Source: Henriciella sp. (GTDB taxonomy: Bacteria; Pseudomonadota; Alphaproteobacteria; Caulobacterales; Hyphomonadaceae). Taken from it: a stretch of DNA of 64,000 nucleotides. Position 1 is the first letter of the stretch, and every line of letters begins with the position of its first letter. The position numbers were made by a program, and so were the translations under genes. The stretch lies in assembly GCA_030066975.1 (NCBI GenBank), contig JASJAO010000007.1, forward strand, positions 62,001 through 126,000, given 5' to 3'. The notes under the pieces are model-generated. The model ran no database searches. It was given only the letters and a program-made list of their open reading frames with translations, and was not told the DNA's origin. Positions 55,542-64,000 of this stretch are shown here, one piece after another.

Positions 55542-56635
55542 CCACGACGTTCATCACCCCCGAGATGCTCGCTGACTTGTCCGCCGGAGCGGCCTTTCTC
55601 GCAACAGGAGGAGGCGGAGACCCCCACCTGACCTACCTCAGTGCGTGCGAAGGCCTGAAACAGTTTGGACCCGCGAAGATGATCGGGCCGCAAGATCTGT
55701 CCGATGACGCGCTCGTGGTCGCCATTGGCGCTGTCGGCGCACCCACCACCAGTCTTGAGCTTCTGCCATCGGTCGATGAGAGCATTACCGCGCTGCAGGC
55801 CTACAAGGATCTCACCGGGCGGACGGTTGACGCGGTCGTTTCCTTCGAGATTGGAGGCGGAAATTCCCTCATTCCAATCGTTGCCGCAGCGGCCAACGAT
55901 ATTCCGGTGATCGATGGCGACGGCATGGGACGGGCGCTGCCGGAAGCGACTATGATGACCTACGCGATCGCGGGGATCCACCCGACCCCCGCAGTGGCAC
56001 TCGACTATGCCGGCAATACCGAACTGGTCGAAGCGGACACCGCCGAAGCGTACGAGCGACTGGTGCGTGAGTTCTCGATGAAGCGCGGCGGCATGGCGCT
56101 GACAGCAGAGTTTCAGATGACCGGGGCCGAAATGAAGGCCTGTATCGTTCCTGAAACAGTCTCGCTTTCCATACAGCTTGGAAAAATTCTGCGCAGCCGC
56201 GAGGGCAGCGCAGAACAACTGGCTGCCCGCATCGCCCAGGTGTTTGACGCATCAATCTATGGCGAGTTCAAAAAACTCTACTCGGGGATCGTTGCGGACA
56301 TGTCGACCACCGTCATTGGCGGATATGATGTTGGGCGCGCCGTGATTTCACCATTGCAGGCCGACGGCCCCTCCCTCGCAATCGACATCAAGAATGAGTA
56401 CCTAACGGCGCATCTGGGGGAGCAATTGCTGGCCTCGGTCCCGGATTTGATCTGCATACTGGACTACGAGACGGCTCAGCCCATCAATGCCGAACGTCTG
56501 CGCTATGGGCAGAGGGTCAGCGTGTTCGCCATCGGTTGTCCGGATCACTACAGAACCCCGGAGGCGCTGAAAGTGGTCGCGCCACGATGTTTCGGGTTTG
56601 ACTTCGACTACACGCCGCTCGAACACCTGCCCTAG
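55538..56635 (+). CDS. DUF917 family protein
   Basis: The 365-residue protein carries the DUF917 marks LATGGGGDPHLTYLSA near 20-35, SFEIGGGNSLIPI near 105-117 and DGDGMGRALPEA near 127-138. DUF917 proteins occur with HyuA-like ATPase-fold proteins and NCS1 permeases and are thought to act as partner subunits in cyclic amide metabolism. It overlaps the HyuA-like stop (ATGA) and ends the operon. The minus-strand FixT-like gene ends 51 bases downstream. Confidence 0.85.
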   Translation: MTTTFITPEMLADLSAGAAFLATGGGGDPHLTYLSACEGLKQFGPAKMIGPQDLSDDALVVAIGAVGAPTTSLELLPSVDESITALQAYKDLTGRTVDAVVSFEIGGGNSLIPIVAAAANDIPVIDGDGMGRALPEATMMTYAIAGIHPTPAVALDYAGNTELVEADTAEAYERLVREFSMKRGGMALTAEFQMTGAEMKACIVPETVSLSIQLGKILRSREGSAEQLAARIAQVFDASIYGEFKKLYSGIVADMSTTVIGGYDVGRAVISPLQADGPSLAIDIKNEYLTAHLGEQLLASVPDLICILDYETAQPINAERLRYGQRVSVFAIGCPDHYRTPEALKVVAPRCFGFDFDYTPLEHLP

Positions 56636-56686
56636 ACAAGAGCCGCGAGCTTCAAACCCTGGCTGATCCACCGGCTGTGCAACCGA

Positions 56687-57115
56687 TCAGGTAATCGACA
56701 CGATCCGGTCGATTAATATCTCTGCCGGAGTGGGCTTCTCCAATACGTCAGAATAGCCCGCATCCAAGGCCCGTTGCCTTAGCGTGTTTGAATAGAACCC
56801 CGTCATCATAATCGCCGGGGTCATATCACCAAGGGCGCGCAAGCGGCGAATAAGTTCCAGCCCGTCAAGCCTCGGCATCTTATAATCGGCAAGAATGCAA
56901 TGTCCGGAATGCGCCATGTGATTGAACAGGAACTTCCGACCATCAGGATAGACTTGCACTGTTGACCCTCGCGATCGCAGCAACATTGCGAGCGAACGAC
57001 TAACCTCAACATCATCCTCAATCAGAACGATGCTGGGCAGTGTATATGGAGCCTCTGTAGGCGCCCGTTTTTGTGCAGTCTCTGCCATCATCGCGGCACA
57101 ATAACACTCGTTCAA
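56687..57115 (-). CDS. Stand-alone receiver protein, FixT-like
   Basis: The protein of up to 142 residues is a single receiver domain: acidic pair E33-D34-D35, phospho-acceptor Asp77 in CILADYKMPRLDG, the Thr in IMMTGF and Lys in VLEKPTPAE. No output domain follows. It begins ten bases after the FixJ stop. The TTG at 57115 has AGGGT eight bases upstream and gives an N-terminal Cys-x-Cys (C4, C6); ATG at 57091 or 57088 has no ribosome site. In Caulobacter FixT, a lone receiver under the FixLJ/FixK system, inhibits FixL; position and form suggest the same role. A generic receiver is the alternative. Confidence 0.75.
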   Translation of the reverse strand: MNECYCAAMMAETAQKRAPTEAPYTLPSIVLIEDDVEVSRSLAMLLRSRGSTVQVYPDGRKFLFNHMAHSGHCILADYKMPRLDGLELIRRLRALGDMTPAIMMTGFYSNTLRQRALDAGYSDVLEKPTPAEILIDRIVSIT

Positions 57116-57125
57116 GTTGATGACC

Positions 57126-57758
57126 CTACGTAGAGTCCCGAGGTCGCTCAGCGCTCATCCCTGACAGGAAGGCCAGGCGAAGAGCCGTCGACAGGCTGTC
57201 GGCCTCTAACTTCTCCATCATGTGAGCTCGATGGATTTCAACCGTTCGCGGCGAAATTGAGAGCGTGTCAGCGATGGCTTTATTGGTCTGCCCATCGACC
57301 AGACACTCCAGGACTTCCAATTCGCGAGGCGTCAGCGTGTTCAGTCGCGCACGCGCTTCAGTTGCGCGACGTTCATCGCTGGACTGGTTATCGAGCTGCT
57401 CAAACCCGTTTTCAATCGCGCCGATCAGGGCGCGCTTCTCATAGGGTTTCTCCAGAAACTCAATTGCGCCGCCTTTCATGGCCTCGACCGCGACCGGAAC
57501 GTCTCCATGCCCGGTCAGGATCACGACCGGCATGTTCACGCCGCGCTCTTTCAAGACACGTTGAACGGCCAATCCATCCATTTCAGGCATGCGCACATCC
57601 AACAGGATGCAACCCGATTGCTCGGGCACCAATTCATCGAGAAAAGTGACCCCGTCCGGGAATGTTTTCACAGTGTATCCGGCATGCCGCAGCATGAAAC
57701 TCGCCGAGTGGCGGATCGCCTCATCATCATCCACGAGAAAAACTGTCCGTCCGTTCAT
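57126..57758 (-). CDS. fixJ: Response regulator FixJ
   Basis: The 210-residue protein has a receiver with D10-D11, phospho-acceptor Asp54 in CILLDVRMPEMDG and Lys in EFLEKPYEKRAL, then a LuxR-type DNA-binding domain (LTPRELEVLECLVDGQTNKA and SISPRTVEIHRAHMMEKL). This is FixJ of the FixL/FixJ oxygen system. The ATG at 57758 overlaps the end of fixL (stop and start share TGA/ATG bases), giving tight coupling. The sequence CTACGTAG at its stop codon (57126-57133) is one base from the FixJ consensus and stands before the FixT-like gene. The likely target is fixK at 1993, behind a FixJ-like repeat. Confidence 0.93.
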   Translation of the reverse strand: MNGRTVFLVDDDEAIRHSASFMLRHAGYTVKTFPDGVTFLDELVPEQSGCILLDVRMPEMDGLAVQRVLKERGVNMPVVILTGHGDVPVAVEAMKGGAIEFLEKPYEKRALIGAIENGFEQLDNQSSDERRATEARARLNTLTPRELEVLECLVDGQTNKAIADTLSISPRTVEIHRAHMMEKLEADSLSTALRLAFLSGMSAERPRDST

Positions 57759-58915
57759 TGTATGACATCCTCTGCGACACGGAGTGAGAACTTGAAACAC
57801 GCACCACCCGCAGGTGAGGCGCCATGTGATATCTCTGTCCCATGCGCCTCCATAATCGTTTGGCATATCGACAGACCCAATCCCATACCACTGGGCTTGG
57901 AACTGTAGAAGGCATCGAAAGGCGATTGATCTGCCTCAAATCCGGGGCCGTTGTCAGAAATCTCGATCTCGACCTCGCCCATTTCTGTGACGACGGCGCG
58001 TACCCAGATCTGCGGATTTTCTGTTTCCGAGAGTGCCTCAATCGCGTTTCGGATAATGTTTACAAACACCTGACGCAGCTGCAGCCGGTCTGCCAAAACG
58101 AGTGGCAGATCCTCAGGTAAACGTACAATCACACGCGCCAGCGGTCCGTCGACGCCGACTTTGGCGAGAGAGACGGCATCTTCAACAATCGCGCGCAGGT
58201 TCACAGACCGAAGGTCGAGTTCCCCACGAGACACGTAATCGCGCAAACGTCGAACAATTTGTCCGGCTCGAATCGATTGGGTCGCTGCCGCATCCAGAGC
58301 CTCCTGAACCATCGCGACAGTTTCAGGATCGGGATCGCTCAACATGTCGCGCGCAGCTTCCAGATAATTCGCCACCGCCGTCAGGGGCTGATTAAGTTCG
58401 TGCGCCATGGCAGACGCCATCGTTCCAACGGCACTCAATCTGGAGAAATTCGCCAGTTCGATCTGCATCTGCCCCAGACGTAAAGAATTCGCCTGCTGCT
58501 CAGACACATCGCGGATATAGCCCGTAAACAGCCTGCGTCCTCCAACATCCGCTTCACCAATTTTCAGCTCGACAGGAATAACCTCACCATTGGAGAGGCG
58601 CGCCTGCACGATCCGTCCGATACCGATAATCTGACGCTCGCCGGTCGATAGATAGTTCTTGATATATTGGTCGTGGTGTTTTTCGTCAGCGCCCGTCATC
58701 AAAATCGAGACGTTCTTCCCCGCCATATCTGCGGCTTTGTATCCGAACAGCGATTCTGCCGCAGCACTGAACGCGAGGATTTCTCCTTTTTCATCTATCA
58801 CAATCATGGCGTCCGGTACCGAAGCGAGCACCGTCCGCATAAGCGTTTTCAACGACTCCAGGTCGCCATATGTACCGGATGTGTCCGTTAGAATGGGGTG
58901 CCGGGCCTCTGCCAT
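57755..58915 (-). CDS. fixL: Oxygen sensor histidine kinase FixL (heme PAS)
   Basis: The 386-residue kinase has a PAS domain (about 20-140) and HisKA/HATPase domains. The PAS keeps the FixL heme features: KHHDQY, whose second His (His81) aligns with the proximal heme ligand His200 of Bradyrhizobium FixL, and IIGIGR, whose Arg (Arg101) aligns with the oxygen-sensing Arg220. Phospho-acceptor His172 lies in MAHELNQPLTAV. N, G1 and G2 boxes (IIRNAIEAL, ISDNGPGF, GMGLGLSI) are intact. There is one PAS and no membrane helix, so it is a soluble form. ATG at 58915 has AAAGGG before it; the frame extends ten codons further without one. It is probably active at low oxygen and passes phosphate to FixJ. 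Confidence 0.93.
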   Translation of the reverse strand: MAEARHPILTDTSGTYGDLESLKTLMRTVLASVPDAMIVIDEKGEILAFSAAAESLFGYKAADMAGKNVSILMTGADEKHHDQYIKNYLSTGERQIIGIGRIVQARLSNGEVIPVELKIGEADVGGRRLFTGYIRDVSEQQANSLRLGQMQIELANFSRLSAVGTMASAMAHELNQPLTAVANYLEAARDMLSDPDPETVAMVQEALDAAATQSIRAGQIVRRLRDYVSRGELDLRSVNLRAIVEDAVSLAKVGVDGPLARVIVRLPEDLPLVLADRLQLRQVFVNIIRNAIEALSETENPQIWVRAVVTEMGEVEIEISDNGPGFEADQSPFDAFYSSKPSGMGLGLSICQTIMEAHGTEISHGASPAGGACFKFSLRVAEDVIQ

Positions 58916-58948
58916 GAGCCACCCTTTGTAGTGGACGTCCGGCATCGA

Positions 58949-59215
58949 TCAATCCGCTTTGTGGACGAAAAGGCGCTTCGCACGGGCATGCTGAACGAAA
59001 GCGATCACAAACCAAATCAAGCCCGCCAGAGCGACGTAGCAGCCCCAGCAGTGCATCTGAGTAAACAGGCTGCCATCACTGACATTTACGAGAACGTTGC
59101 GACCGGTACAGGTTGGGAAAACCAGAACCGAATCAGTGGAAGCATGCAAGTAAGTTTTGATCGAGCCGATCAAGAAAAGAACTGTTCCGACCACCGCGTG
59201 CACGATCGTATTCAT
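58949..59215 (-). CDS. Small membrane protein upstream of fixL
   Basis: The 88-residue protein has two transmembrane helices (about 5-23 and 55-76), a loop with FPTCTGRNVLVNV and a membrane-edge MHCWGCYVAL. Its C-terminal tail is basic (HARAKRLFVHK). AAGGA is well placed before the ATG. It is 33 bases before fixL in the same direction and divergent from ccoN. I recognise no family. The Cys/His cluster (HCWGC) could bind metal or heme, but this is a guess. Confidence 0.6.
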   Translation of the reverse strand: MNTIVHAVVGTVLFLIGSIKTYLHASTDSVLVFPTCTGRNVLVNVSDGSLFTQMHCWGCYVALAGLIWFVIAFVQHARAKRLFVHKAD

Positions 59216-59369
59216 GTCGAGATTTCCTTCTTCGAGCGTGGTGTGGTTCTAAAAATTGCGACCACAAAGCACATAGGTATTTCCCCTTATTCTGCCCCAG
59301 CAGTGGCAAAGCTAATCATCGCGACAGGCTGAACCCCCCAATTTCGGGGCTGTGCGGAGGTAGCCCGCG

Positions 59370-61055
59370 ATGACGACAAATCAATTGAGCGTGCGAACAG
59401 GAAACAATAGCAGCATCATCGGCGTCAGCGCCGTGCTCGGCATATTCCTGCTGTTCGCATTGTTGATGATGGCTTTTGCCAAAGACGCAGGCATGGGTAC
59501 GCAAGCGCTCACCTTCCTGGTGCTTGGTGGGGGGTTGTTTATCGGTATTGGCATGTGGGCAGGAAGCCTCATCGATCGGGATCCTTTTGACGAGAGCCGC
59601 TATGAAGACACGCTGGTCAAGTTCGGTGTCGCAGCCTCCATGTTTTGGGGCCTCGCTGGCCTGCTCGTCGGCGTCATCATTGCGCTACAGCTGACCTGGC
59701 CGAGCGTGTTCTATTTCCCGGAATTTGGCTGGACGAATTTTGGGCGGCTTAGACCTCTTCACACAAGCGCTGTGATTTTCGCCTTCGGTGGAAACGTCCT
59801 GTTGGCAACCAGCTTCTACGTTGTTCAGCGCACCTGTCGGACACGTCTCGCCGGCGGCATGTGGCCCTGGTTTGTCTTCTGGGGCTATCAGATCTTTATC
59901 TTTCTGGCCGCAACGGGTTACCTTCTGGGCATCACGCAGTCGAAGGAATATGCAGAGCCTGAATGGTATGTTGACCTCTGGCTGACGCTGGTATGGGTTG
60001 TTTATTTGCTGGTCTTCCTTGGCACGCTCTGGAAGCGCAAAGAACCGCACATCTACGTTGCGAACTGGTTCTATCTCTCCTTCATTGTGACGATCGCGAT
60101 GCTGCACATCGTCAACAATCTTTCCATTCCGGTCAGCCTGACCGGCTCGAAGTCCGTCCAGGTATTTGCAGGCGTACAAGATGCGATGACGCAGTGGTGG
60201 TATGGTCACAATGCAGTCGGATTCTTTCTGACCACCGGTTTCCTAGCGATCATGTATTATTTCATTCCGAAGCGGGTGAACCGGCCGGTCTATTCCTACC
60301 GCCTGTCCATTGTGCACTTCTGGTCGCTGATTTTCATCTATATCTGGGCCGGGCCACACCACTTGCATTACACAGCCCTGCCACAGTGGGCGCAGACGCT
60401 GGGCATGACCTTCTCGATTATGCTGTGGATGCCGAGTTGGGGCGGTATGATCAACGGCGTCATGACACTCTCAGGCGCATGGGACAAGCTGCGCACCGAC
60501 CCGGTCGTGCGGATGATGGTGGTCAGCCTCGCTTTCTACGGCATGTCGACCTTCGAAGGCCCGCTCATGTCTGTACGCGCTGTAAACTCACTAAGCCACT
60601 ATACCGAATGGGGCATCGGGCATGTGCACTCCGGCGCGCTCGGTTGGGTCGGTTATATCAGCTTTGGGGCCCTCTATTGTCTCGTACCGTGGCTCTACAA
60701 GCGCAAAGGCTTGTTTTCCAAGTCCCTTGTCGAGTGGCACTTCTGGATCTCCACGATCGGTATCATTTTCTACATGGTGTCCATGTGGTTCGCCGGGATC
60801 ATGGAAGGCCTGATGTGGCGCGCCTATAATGAGTATGGTTTCCTGGAGTATAGCTTCGTTGAAACCGTCGAGGCCAAGCATATCAGCTACATCATCCGGA
60901 TGCTGGGCGGTCTGCTCTACTTCTCTGGCGCCGCAATCATGGCCTACAACCTGATCCGCACAGCGCTCGGCCATGGCGAAGCGACCGAGCTCGAGACCGC
61001 GACTGATCCATACGCAAAACCTGAGCCGCGCGCTGCGCTGGCACCAGCCGAATAG
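59370..61055 (+). CDS. ccoN: Cytochrome c oxidase, cbb3-type, subunit I
   Basis: The 561-residue catalytic subunit has about 14 helices, with heme-copper ligands including His in [18 protein letters not shown] and the Cu/heme b3 region AGPHHLHYT and the [18 protein letters not shown] helix. It reduces oxygen to water with high affinity and pumps protons. The N-terminal ~65 residues form two extra helices. GGAGG is nine bases before the ATG. It starts the operon ccoNOQPG, divergent from the small-protein/fixL operon. The 154-base promoter gap lacks a recognisable TTGAT-N4-ATCAA box. Confidence 0.97.
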   Translation: MTTNQLSVRTGNNSSIIGVSAVLGIFLLFALLMMAFAKDAGMGTQALTFLVLGGGLFIGIGMWAGSLIDRDPFDESRYEDTLVKFGVAASMFWGLAGLLVGVIIALQLTWPSVFYFPEFGWTNFGRLRPLHTSAVIFAFGGNVLLATSFYVVQRTCRTRLAGGMWPWFVFWGYQIFIFLAATGYLLGITQSKEYAEPEWYVDLWLTLVWVVYLLVFLGTLWKRKEPHIYVANWFYLSFIVTIAMLHIVNNLSIPVSLTGSKSVQVFAGVQDAMTQWWYGHNAVGFFLTTGFLAIMYYFIPKRVNRPVYSYRLSIVHFWSLIFIYIWAGPHHLHYTALPQWAQTLGMTFSIMLWMPSWGGMINGVMTLSGAWDKLRTDPVVRMMVVSLAFYGMSTFEGPLMSVRAVNSLSHYTEWGIGHVHSGALGWVGYISFGALYCLVPWLYKRKGLFSKSLVEWHFWISTIGIIFYMVSMWFAGIMEGLMWRAYNEYGFLEYSFVETVEAKHISYIIRMLGGLLYFSGAAIMAYNLIRTALGHGEATELETATDPYAKPEPRAALAPAE

Positions 61056-61067
61056 GAGGTCCGGACG

Positions 61068-61838
61068 ATGGGACTGATGAACAATCACGGCATCCTGGAA
61101 CGCCATTCGATACTCCTGACCATCGGTATTCTGGTCGTTGTCTCGATCGGCGGGATCATCCAGATGGCCCCTCTGATGTATATGGATAATACGATCGAGA
61201 AAGTGGACGGCATGCGGCCCTATACGCCGCTGGAACTGGCCGGACGTGACATCTATATCCGCGAGGGTTGCTATGTCTGCCACTCCCAGATGGTTCGCCC
61301 ATTGCGCGATGAAGTGGAGCGCTATGGTCACTATTCTCTGGCGGCGGAGAGCATGTATGACCATCCGTTCCAGTGGGGCTCGAAACGTACGGGACCAGAC
61401 CTGGCCCGGGTGGGTGGCAAATACTCCGCCGAGTGGCAAGTCGATCACCTGATTGATCCGCGCGCCCTGGTGCCCGAAAGCGTCATGCCACCCTACGCTT
61501 TCCTGATGGACAAGAAGCTCAAATATGACGGTATCGAAGACCGTTTGAGAACAGAGCGCCTGGTCGGCGTGCCCTACACCGATGAGATGATCGCCAATGC
61601 CAAAGGTCACATCCTGGCTCAGGCTGATCCGGACAATCGCGGCTTTGATTACTATGACAGCCTGGTTGCTGAATATGAAGCCGCCGCGGGGCGTGAAGGC
61701 ACAGTCGAGCTTCGCGACTGGGATGGAAATCCGAACGAAATCACTGAGATGGATGCGCTTGTCGCTTACCTTCAGATGACCGGCACCCTGGTCGACTTTA
61801 CCACCTACGAAGCTGATGATCTCAGCAACCGTCGATAG
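61068..61838 (+). CDS. ccoO: Cytochrome c oxidase, cbb3-type, subunit II
   Basis: The 256-residue membrane-anchored monoheme cytochrome c has one N-terminal helix (about 15-36) and the heme motif CYVCH in [17 protein letters not shown]. The distal Met ligand is probably in [11 protein letters not shown]. It passes electrons from CcoP to CcoN. Its ATG has AGGAGG about nine bases upstream and the gene is 12 bases after ccoN. Confidence 0.96.
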   Translation: MGLMNNHGILERHSILLTIGILVVVSIGGIIQMAPLMYMDNTIEKVDGMRPYTPLELAGRDIYIREGCYVCHSQMVRPLRDEVERYGHYSLAAESMYDHPFQWGSKRTGPDLARVGGKYSAEWQVDHLIDPRALVPESVMPPYAFLMDKKLKYDGIEDRLRTERLVGVPYTDEMIANAKGHILAQADPDNRGFDYYDSLVAEYEAAAGREGTVELRDWDGNPNEITEMDALVAYLQMTGTLVDFTTYEADDLSNRR

Positions 61839-61849
61839 GAGAACCGAAC

Positions 61850-62011
61850 ATGTATGAGTTTCTCTCCAGTTTCGCGCAAACAGGCGGCCTGATCTATTTC
61901 GTGGTGATGTTCGCTTGTGCCCTCGCTTACGCGCTCTGGCCACGTAACCAGGAAAAATTTGATGCGGCGGCGCGCCTGCCCCTTAGCGATGGAGGACCAT
62001 CCGATGACTGA
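61850..62011 (+). CDS. ccoQ: Cytochrome c oxidase, cbb3-type, subunit CcoQ
   Basis: This 53-residue frame begins at ATG 61850 with AGGAG upstream and has one transmembrane helix (GGLIYFVVMFACALAYALWP) followed by a charged tail with KFDAAARLPLSDGG, which is the CcoQ/FixQ pattern. It lies between ccoO (11-base gap) and ccoP (eight-base overlap), the standard place for ccoQ. CcoQ helps stabilise the assembled oxidase. Confidence 0.92.
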   Translation: MYEFLSSFAQTGGLIYFVVMFACALAYALWPRNQEKFDAAARLPLSDGGPSDD

Positions 62012-62888
62012 TGAGCGCCGAGATATTGATGACCATAGCGGTATCGAAACCACCGGACACAGTTGGGATGGCATCAAGGAGTTGAACAACCCACTGCCGC
62101 GCTGGTGGCTATACATCTGGTACGCGACAATCGCCTGGGCGATTGTCTATATGATCTTCATGCCAGCGCTTCCAGCCTTGCCGGGTTTGGGGACGAACAC
62201 GACGGGGCTTCGCAATCATTCTGACCGGGATCTGGTCGCGGTTGCCGTTGCCGATCTGAAAGCGGCGCGGGTCGACCAATCTGCAACACTGCTTGAAGCC
62301 TCACTCGAAGAAATCGAAACAGACCGCAATCTGCAACAGTTTGCACTGGCCATGGGTGAAAGCCTGTTTGGTGATAATTGCGCCACGTGTCATGGCGCGG
62401 GGGGACGCGGCGCGGTGGGCTACCCATCGCTTGCAGATGATGTCTGGCTTTGGGACGGGACACTTGATGGTATCGAGTTCACGCTTCGCCACGGTATTCG
62501 CCATGACGGCGACGATGAGACACGTTTCTCGATCATGCCAGCGTTTGGCCGCGACGGTCTGCTGAACGCGGCCGAAGTCGGCGCACTTAGCCAGCATGTC
62601 TTGATGCTTGCTGGCAGGGAAGCCGATGTCGAAGAGGCTAAAATCGGCGCGGGTCTGTTCTCGATACATTGTGCCACCTGCCACGGCGATATGGGCCAGG
62701 GTGACCGTACCCAGGGCGCCCCGAACCTGACCGATACTGAATGGCTGTATGGTGATTCAGAAGGCGAGATCTACGCGACGATCTACAACGCACGAAACTC
62801 CCACATGCCAGCCTGGCAGGATCGCCTCGACGATGCTTCTATCAAAGCTCTGGCCGTCTACGTCCACACATTGGGCGGGGGTGAGTAA
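62004..62888 (+). CDS. ccoP: Cytochrome c oxidase, cbb3-type, subunit III (diheme)
   Basis: The 294-residue protein has an N-terminal helix with WDGIKELNNPLPRWW just before it, a typical CcoP signature, then two cytochrome c domains with CATCH motifs (GDNCATCHGAGGRG and IHCATCHGDMGQG). It accepts electrons from soluble or membrane cytochrome c and passes them to CcoO. ATG at 62004 with GGAGG is used; the open frame to 61917 overlaps ccoQ and has no support. Confidence 0.96.
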   Translation: MTDERRDIDDHSGIETTGHSWDGIKELNNPLPRWWLYIWYATIAWAIVYMIFMPALPALPGLGTNTTGLRNHSDRDLVAVAVADLKAARVDQSATLLEASLEEIETDRNLQQFALAMGESLFGDNCATCHGAGGRGAVGYPSLADDVWLWDGTLDGIEFTLRHGIRHDGDDETRFSIMPAFGRDGLLNAAEVGALSQHVLMLAGREADVEEAKIGAGLFSIHCATCHGDMGQGDRTQGAPNLTDTEWLYGDSEGEIYATIYNARNSHMPAWQDRLDDASIKALAVYVHTLGGGE

Positions 62889-62899
62889 GGCAGAACGCC

Positions 62900-64000
62900 A
62901 TGGGCCAAACAACGCTCAATATTCATCCTTCCGCCGGAAGTGGTGGGCCCAAGCCTCCCAATGGGCCGCCACCGGAGAAAGATCTGTATGCCAAGCGTAC
63001 GCAGATCTATCCAAAGCTCGCTCACGGCAAGTTTCGAATGGTCAAATGGGTCGTTATGGCCGCCACGCTGGGTGTCTACTACCTCCTGCCCTGGCTGCGT
63101 TGGGAACGCGGTGAAGGCATCCCGGACCAGGCCGTGCTTGCCGATTTCGAGAGTGAGAAATTCTATTTCTTCTTCATCGAGATCTGGCCGCAGGACATTC
63201 ACTTTCTGGCGGGTCTGCTGATCCTGGCCGCGCTCGGACTGTTTCTGGTCACCGCGTTGCTCGGACGAGTCTGGTGCGGCTATACCTGCCCACAAACAGT
63301 CTGGACGGATCTCTATATCTGGGTCGAACGCGCCTTTGAAGGTGACCGTGCCGCCCGGATGCGGCTTGAGAAAGCGCCCTGGTCTTTCAACAAAGTCTGG
63401 CGCAAGCTTGGCAAGCATACCGTCTGGCTGGTGATCGCCTTCTGGACCGGCGGAGCTTTCATTCTCTACTGGCACGACGCGCCGACAGTCGCTCAAGGCT
63501 GGTTTACTGGCGAAGCTCCTCTGTCGGCCTATTGGTTCGCTGGCATTCTTACGATGACCACGTACTTTCTCGCCGGTTGGATGCGTGAGCAAGTCTGCAC
63601 CTATATGTGTCCATGGCCCCGCATACAGGCGGCTTTAACCGACGAACACGCCCTCAACGTCACCTATCGCTATGATCGCGGTGAACCGCGTGGACCAAAA
63701 CGCAAGAGCCAGAGCTGGGATGAACGCGGCGACTGCATCGATTGCGATCAATGTGTTCAGGTCTGCCCGGTCGGCATTGATATTCGCGACGGGTCACAGC
63801 TGGAGTGCATTCACTGCGCGCTTTGCATCGATGCCTGTGATCAGATGATGACCAAGATTGGTCGCCCCACCGGATTAATCGCTTACGACACCGATATTGC
63901 GGTCATGGCACGCGCGGCAAAACAAGTTCCACCAAAGTACAGAATTATCCGGAGCCGGACCGCATTGTACGCGTTCCTGATCGCCGCCATTTCCGGGCTT
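62900..64000 (+). CDS. ccoG: Cytochrome c oxidase accessory protein CcoG (partial)
   Basis: The frame is open from ATG 62900 to the window end (367 codons, C terminus missing). It shows membrane helices, a CGYTCPQTVW motif and EQVCTYMCPWPRIQ (both CcoG/RdxA marks), then two ferredoxin-type clusters CIDCDQCVQVCP and CIHCALCIDAC with two further hydrophobic segments starting at the edge. CcoG/FixG is a membrane iron-sulfur protein that helps load copper (by reducing Cu(II)) into the cbb3 oxidase. It follows ccoP after 11 bases, the usual order. Confidence 0.95.
   Translation, partial: MGQTTLNIHPSAGSGGPKPPNGPPPEKDLYAKRTQIYPKLAHGKFRMVKWVVMAATLGVYYLLPWLRWERGEGIPDQAVLADFESEKFYFFFIEIWPQDIHFLAGLLILAALGLFLVTALLGRVWCGYTCPQTVWTDLYIWVERAFEGDRAARMRLEKAPWSFNKVWRKLGKHTVWLVIAFWTGGAFILYWHDAPTVAQGWFTGEAPLSAYWFAGILTMTTYFLAGWMREQVCTYMCPWPRIQAALTDEHALNVTYRYDRGEPRGPKRKSQSWDERGDCIDCDQCVQVCPVGIDIRDGSQLECIHCALCIDACDQMMTKIGRPTGLIAYDTDIAVMARAAKQVPPKYRIIRSRTALYAFLIAAISGL

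Noticed and set aside
57926-57939. TTGATCTGCCTCAA, a 9/10 FixK-box match
   Set aside because: It lies inside the fixL coding region, far from any start; a single near match is expected by chance.
59157-59173. TTGATCGAGCCGATCAA, a symmetric repeat resembling a FixK box
   Set aside because: The spacer is seven bases, not four, and it is inside the small membrane protein gene.
60591-61943. 450-codon minus-strand frame across ccoN/ccoO
   Set aside because: It is antisense to two strongly conserved genes; its length reflects high GC and codon bias.

Overview
The window looks like a stretch of an alphaproteobacterial chromosome, probably a marine, heterotrophic Caulobacterales/Maricaulales or Hyphomonadaceae-type bacterium. 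This rests on a FixL/FixJ/FixK oxygen-sensing cascade next to a ccoNOQPG cbb3 oxidase operon, a CrbS/CrbR-type acetate regulon, secreted S9 and M14 peptidases, a DcaP-type porin and gene-dense DNA of moderately high GC. The genus-level guess is inference. I saw no rRNA, tRNA, CRISPR array or insertion sequence.

Region 1 (1-17.9 kb) is a low-oxygen stress island. A CRP/FNR-family FixK-like regulator (1993-2703) lies behind a near-perfect FixJ-like inverted repeat. Three perfect TTGAT-N4-ATCAA boxes and one near match sit in front of nearby transcription units. These encode a tandem universal stress protein with an ABC/FtsX/HlyD exporter, Hsp20 with a Lon-like protease, a beta-CASP RNase with an AMP-phosphorylase-like enzyme and a PRPP-synthetase-like enzyme, an APC permease, and possibly glycerol dehydrogenase with a host-attachment-family protein. 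The RNase-phosphorylase-PRPP trio, coupled by ATGA overlaps, looks like a hypoxia-induced RNA/nucleotide salvage module.

Region 2 (18.0-28.9 kb, all minus strand) is the best candidate for an undescribed system. It holds six co-oriented genes: a TPR-like lipoprotein, a coiled-coil one-TM protein, a TerB-like protein, a pentapeptide-repeat ion-channel-like protein, a TIR protein with an intact WCxxE motif, and a 1410-residue nSTAND NTPase with WD40 blocks. The set has the sensor, switch and effector parts of an immune or abortive-infection system, with envelope components added.

Region 3 (29.2-42.3 kb) holds a GT4 glycosyltransferase, a methyltransferase, an alpha/alpha-toroid protein and a convergent second methyltransferase, then an RND efflux pair and two exported peptidases.

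Region 4 (42.5-56.6 kb) is an acetate uptake and activation regulon: DUF4212/ActP-type symporter, CrbS-like hybrid kinase, CrbR-like regulator, porin and acetyl-CoA synthetase. An NCS1 permease, a HyuA-like protein and a DUF917 protein follow, probably for uptake and breakdown of a cyclic amide.

Region 5 (56.7-64.0 kb) is the oxygen-control and respiration block: a FixT-like lone receiver, FixJ, heme-PAS FixL, a small membrane protein, then divergently ccoN, ccoO, ccoQ, ccoP and a ccoG cut by the window edge. FixL senses low oxygen, FixJ probably drives fixK 55 kb away, and FixK would switch on the Region 1 stress island.
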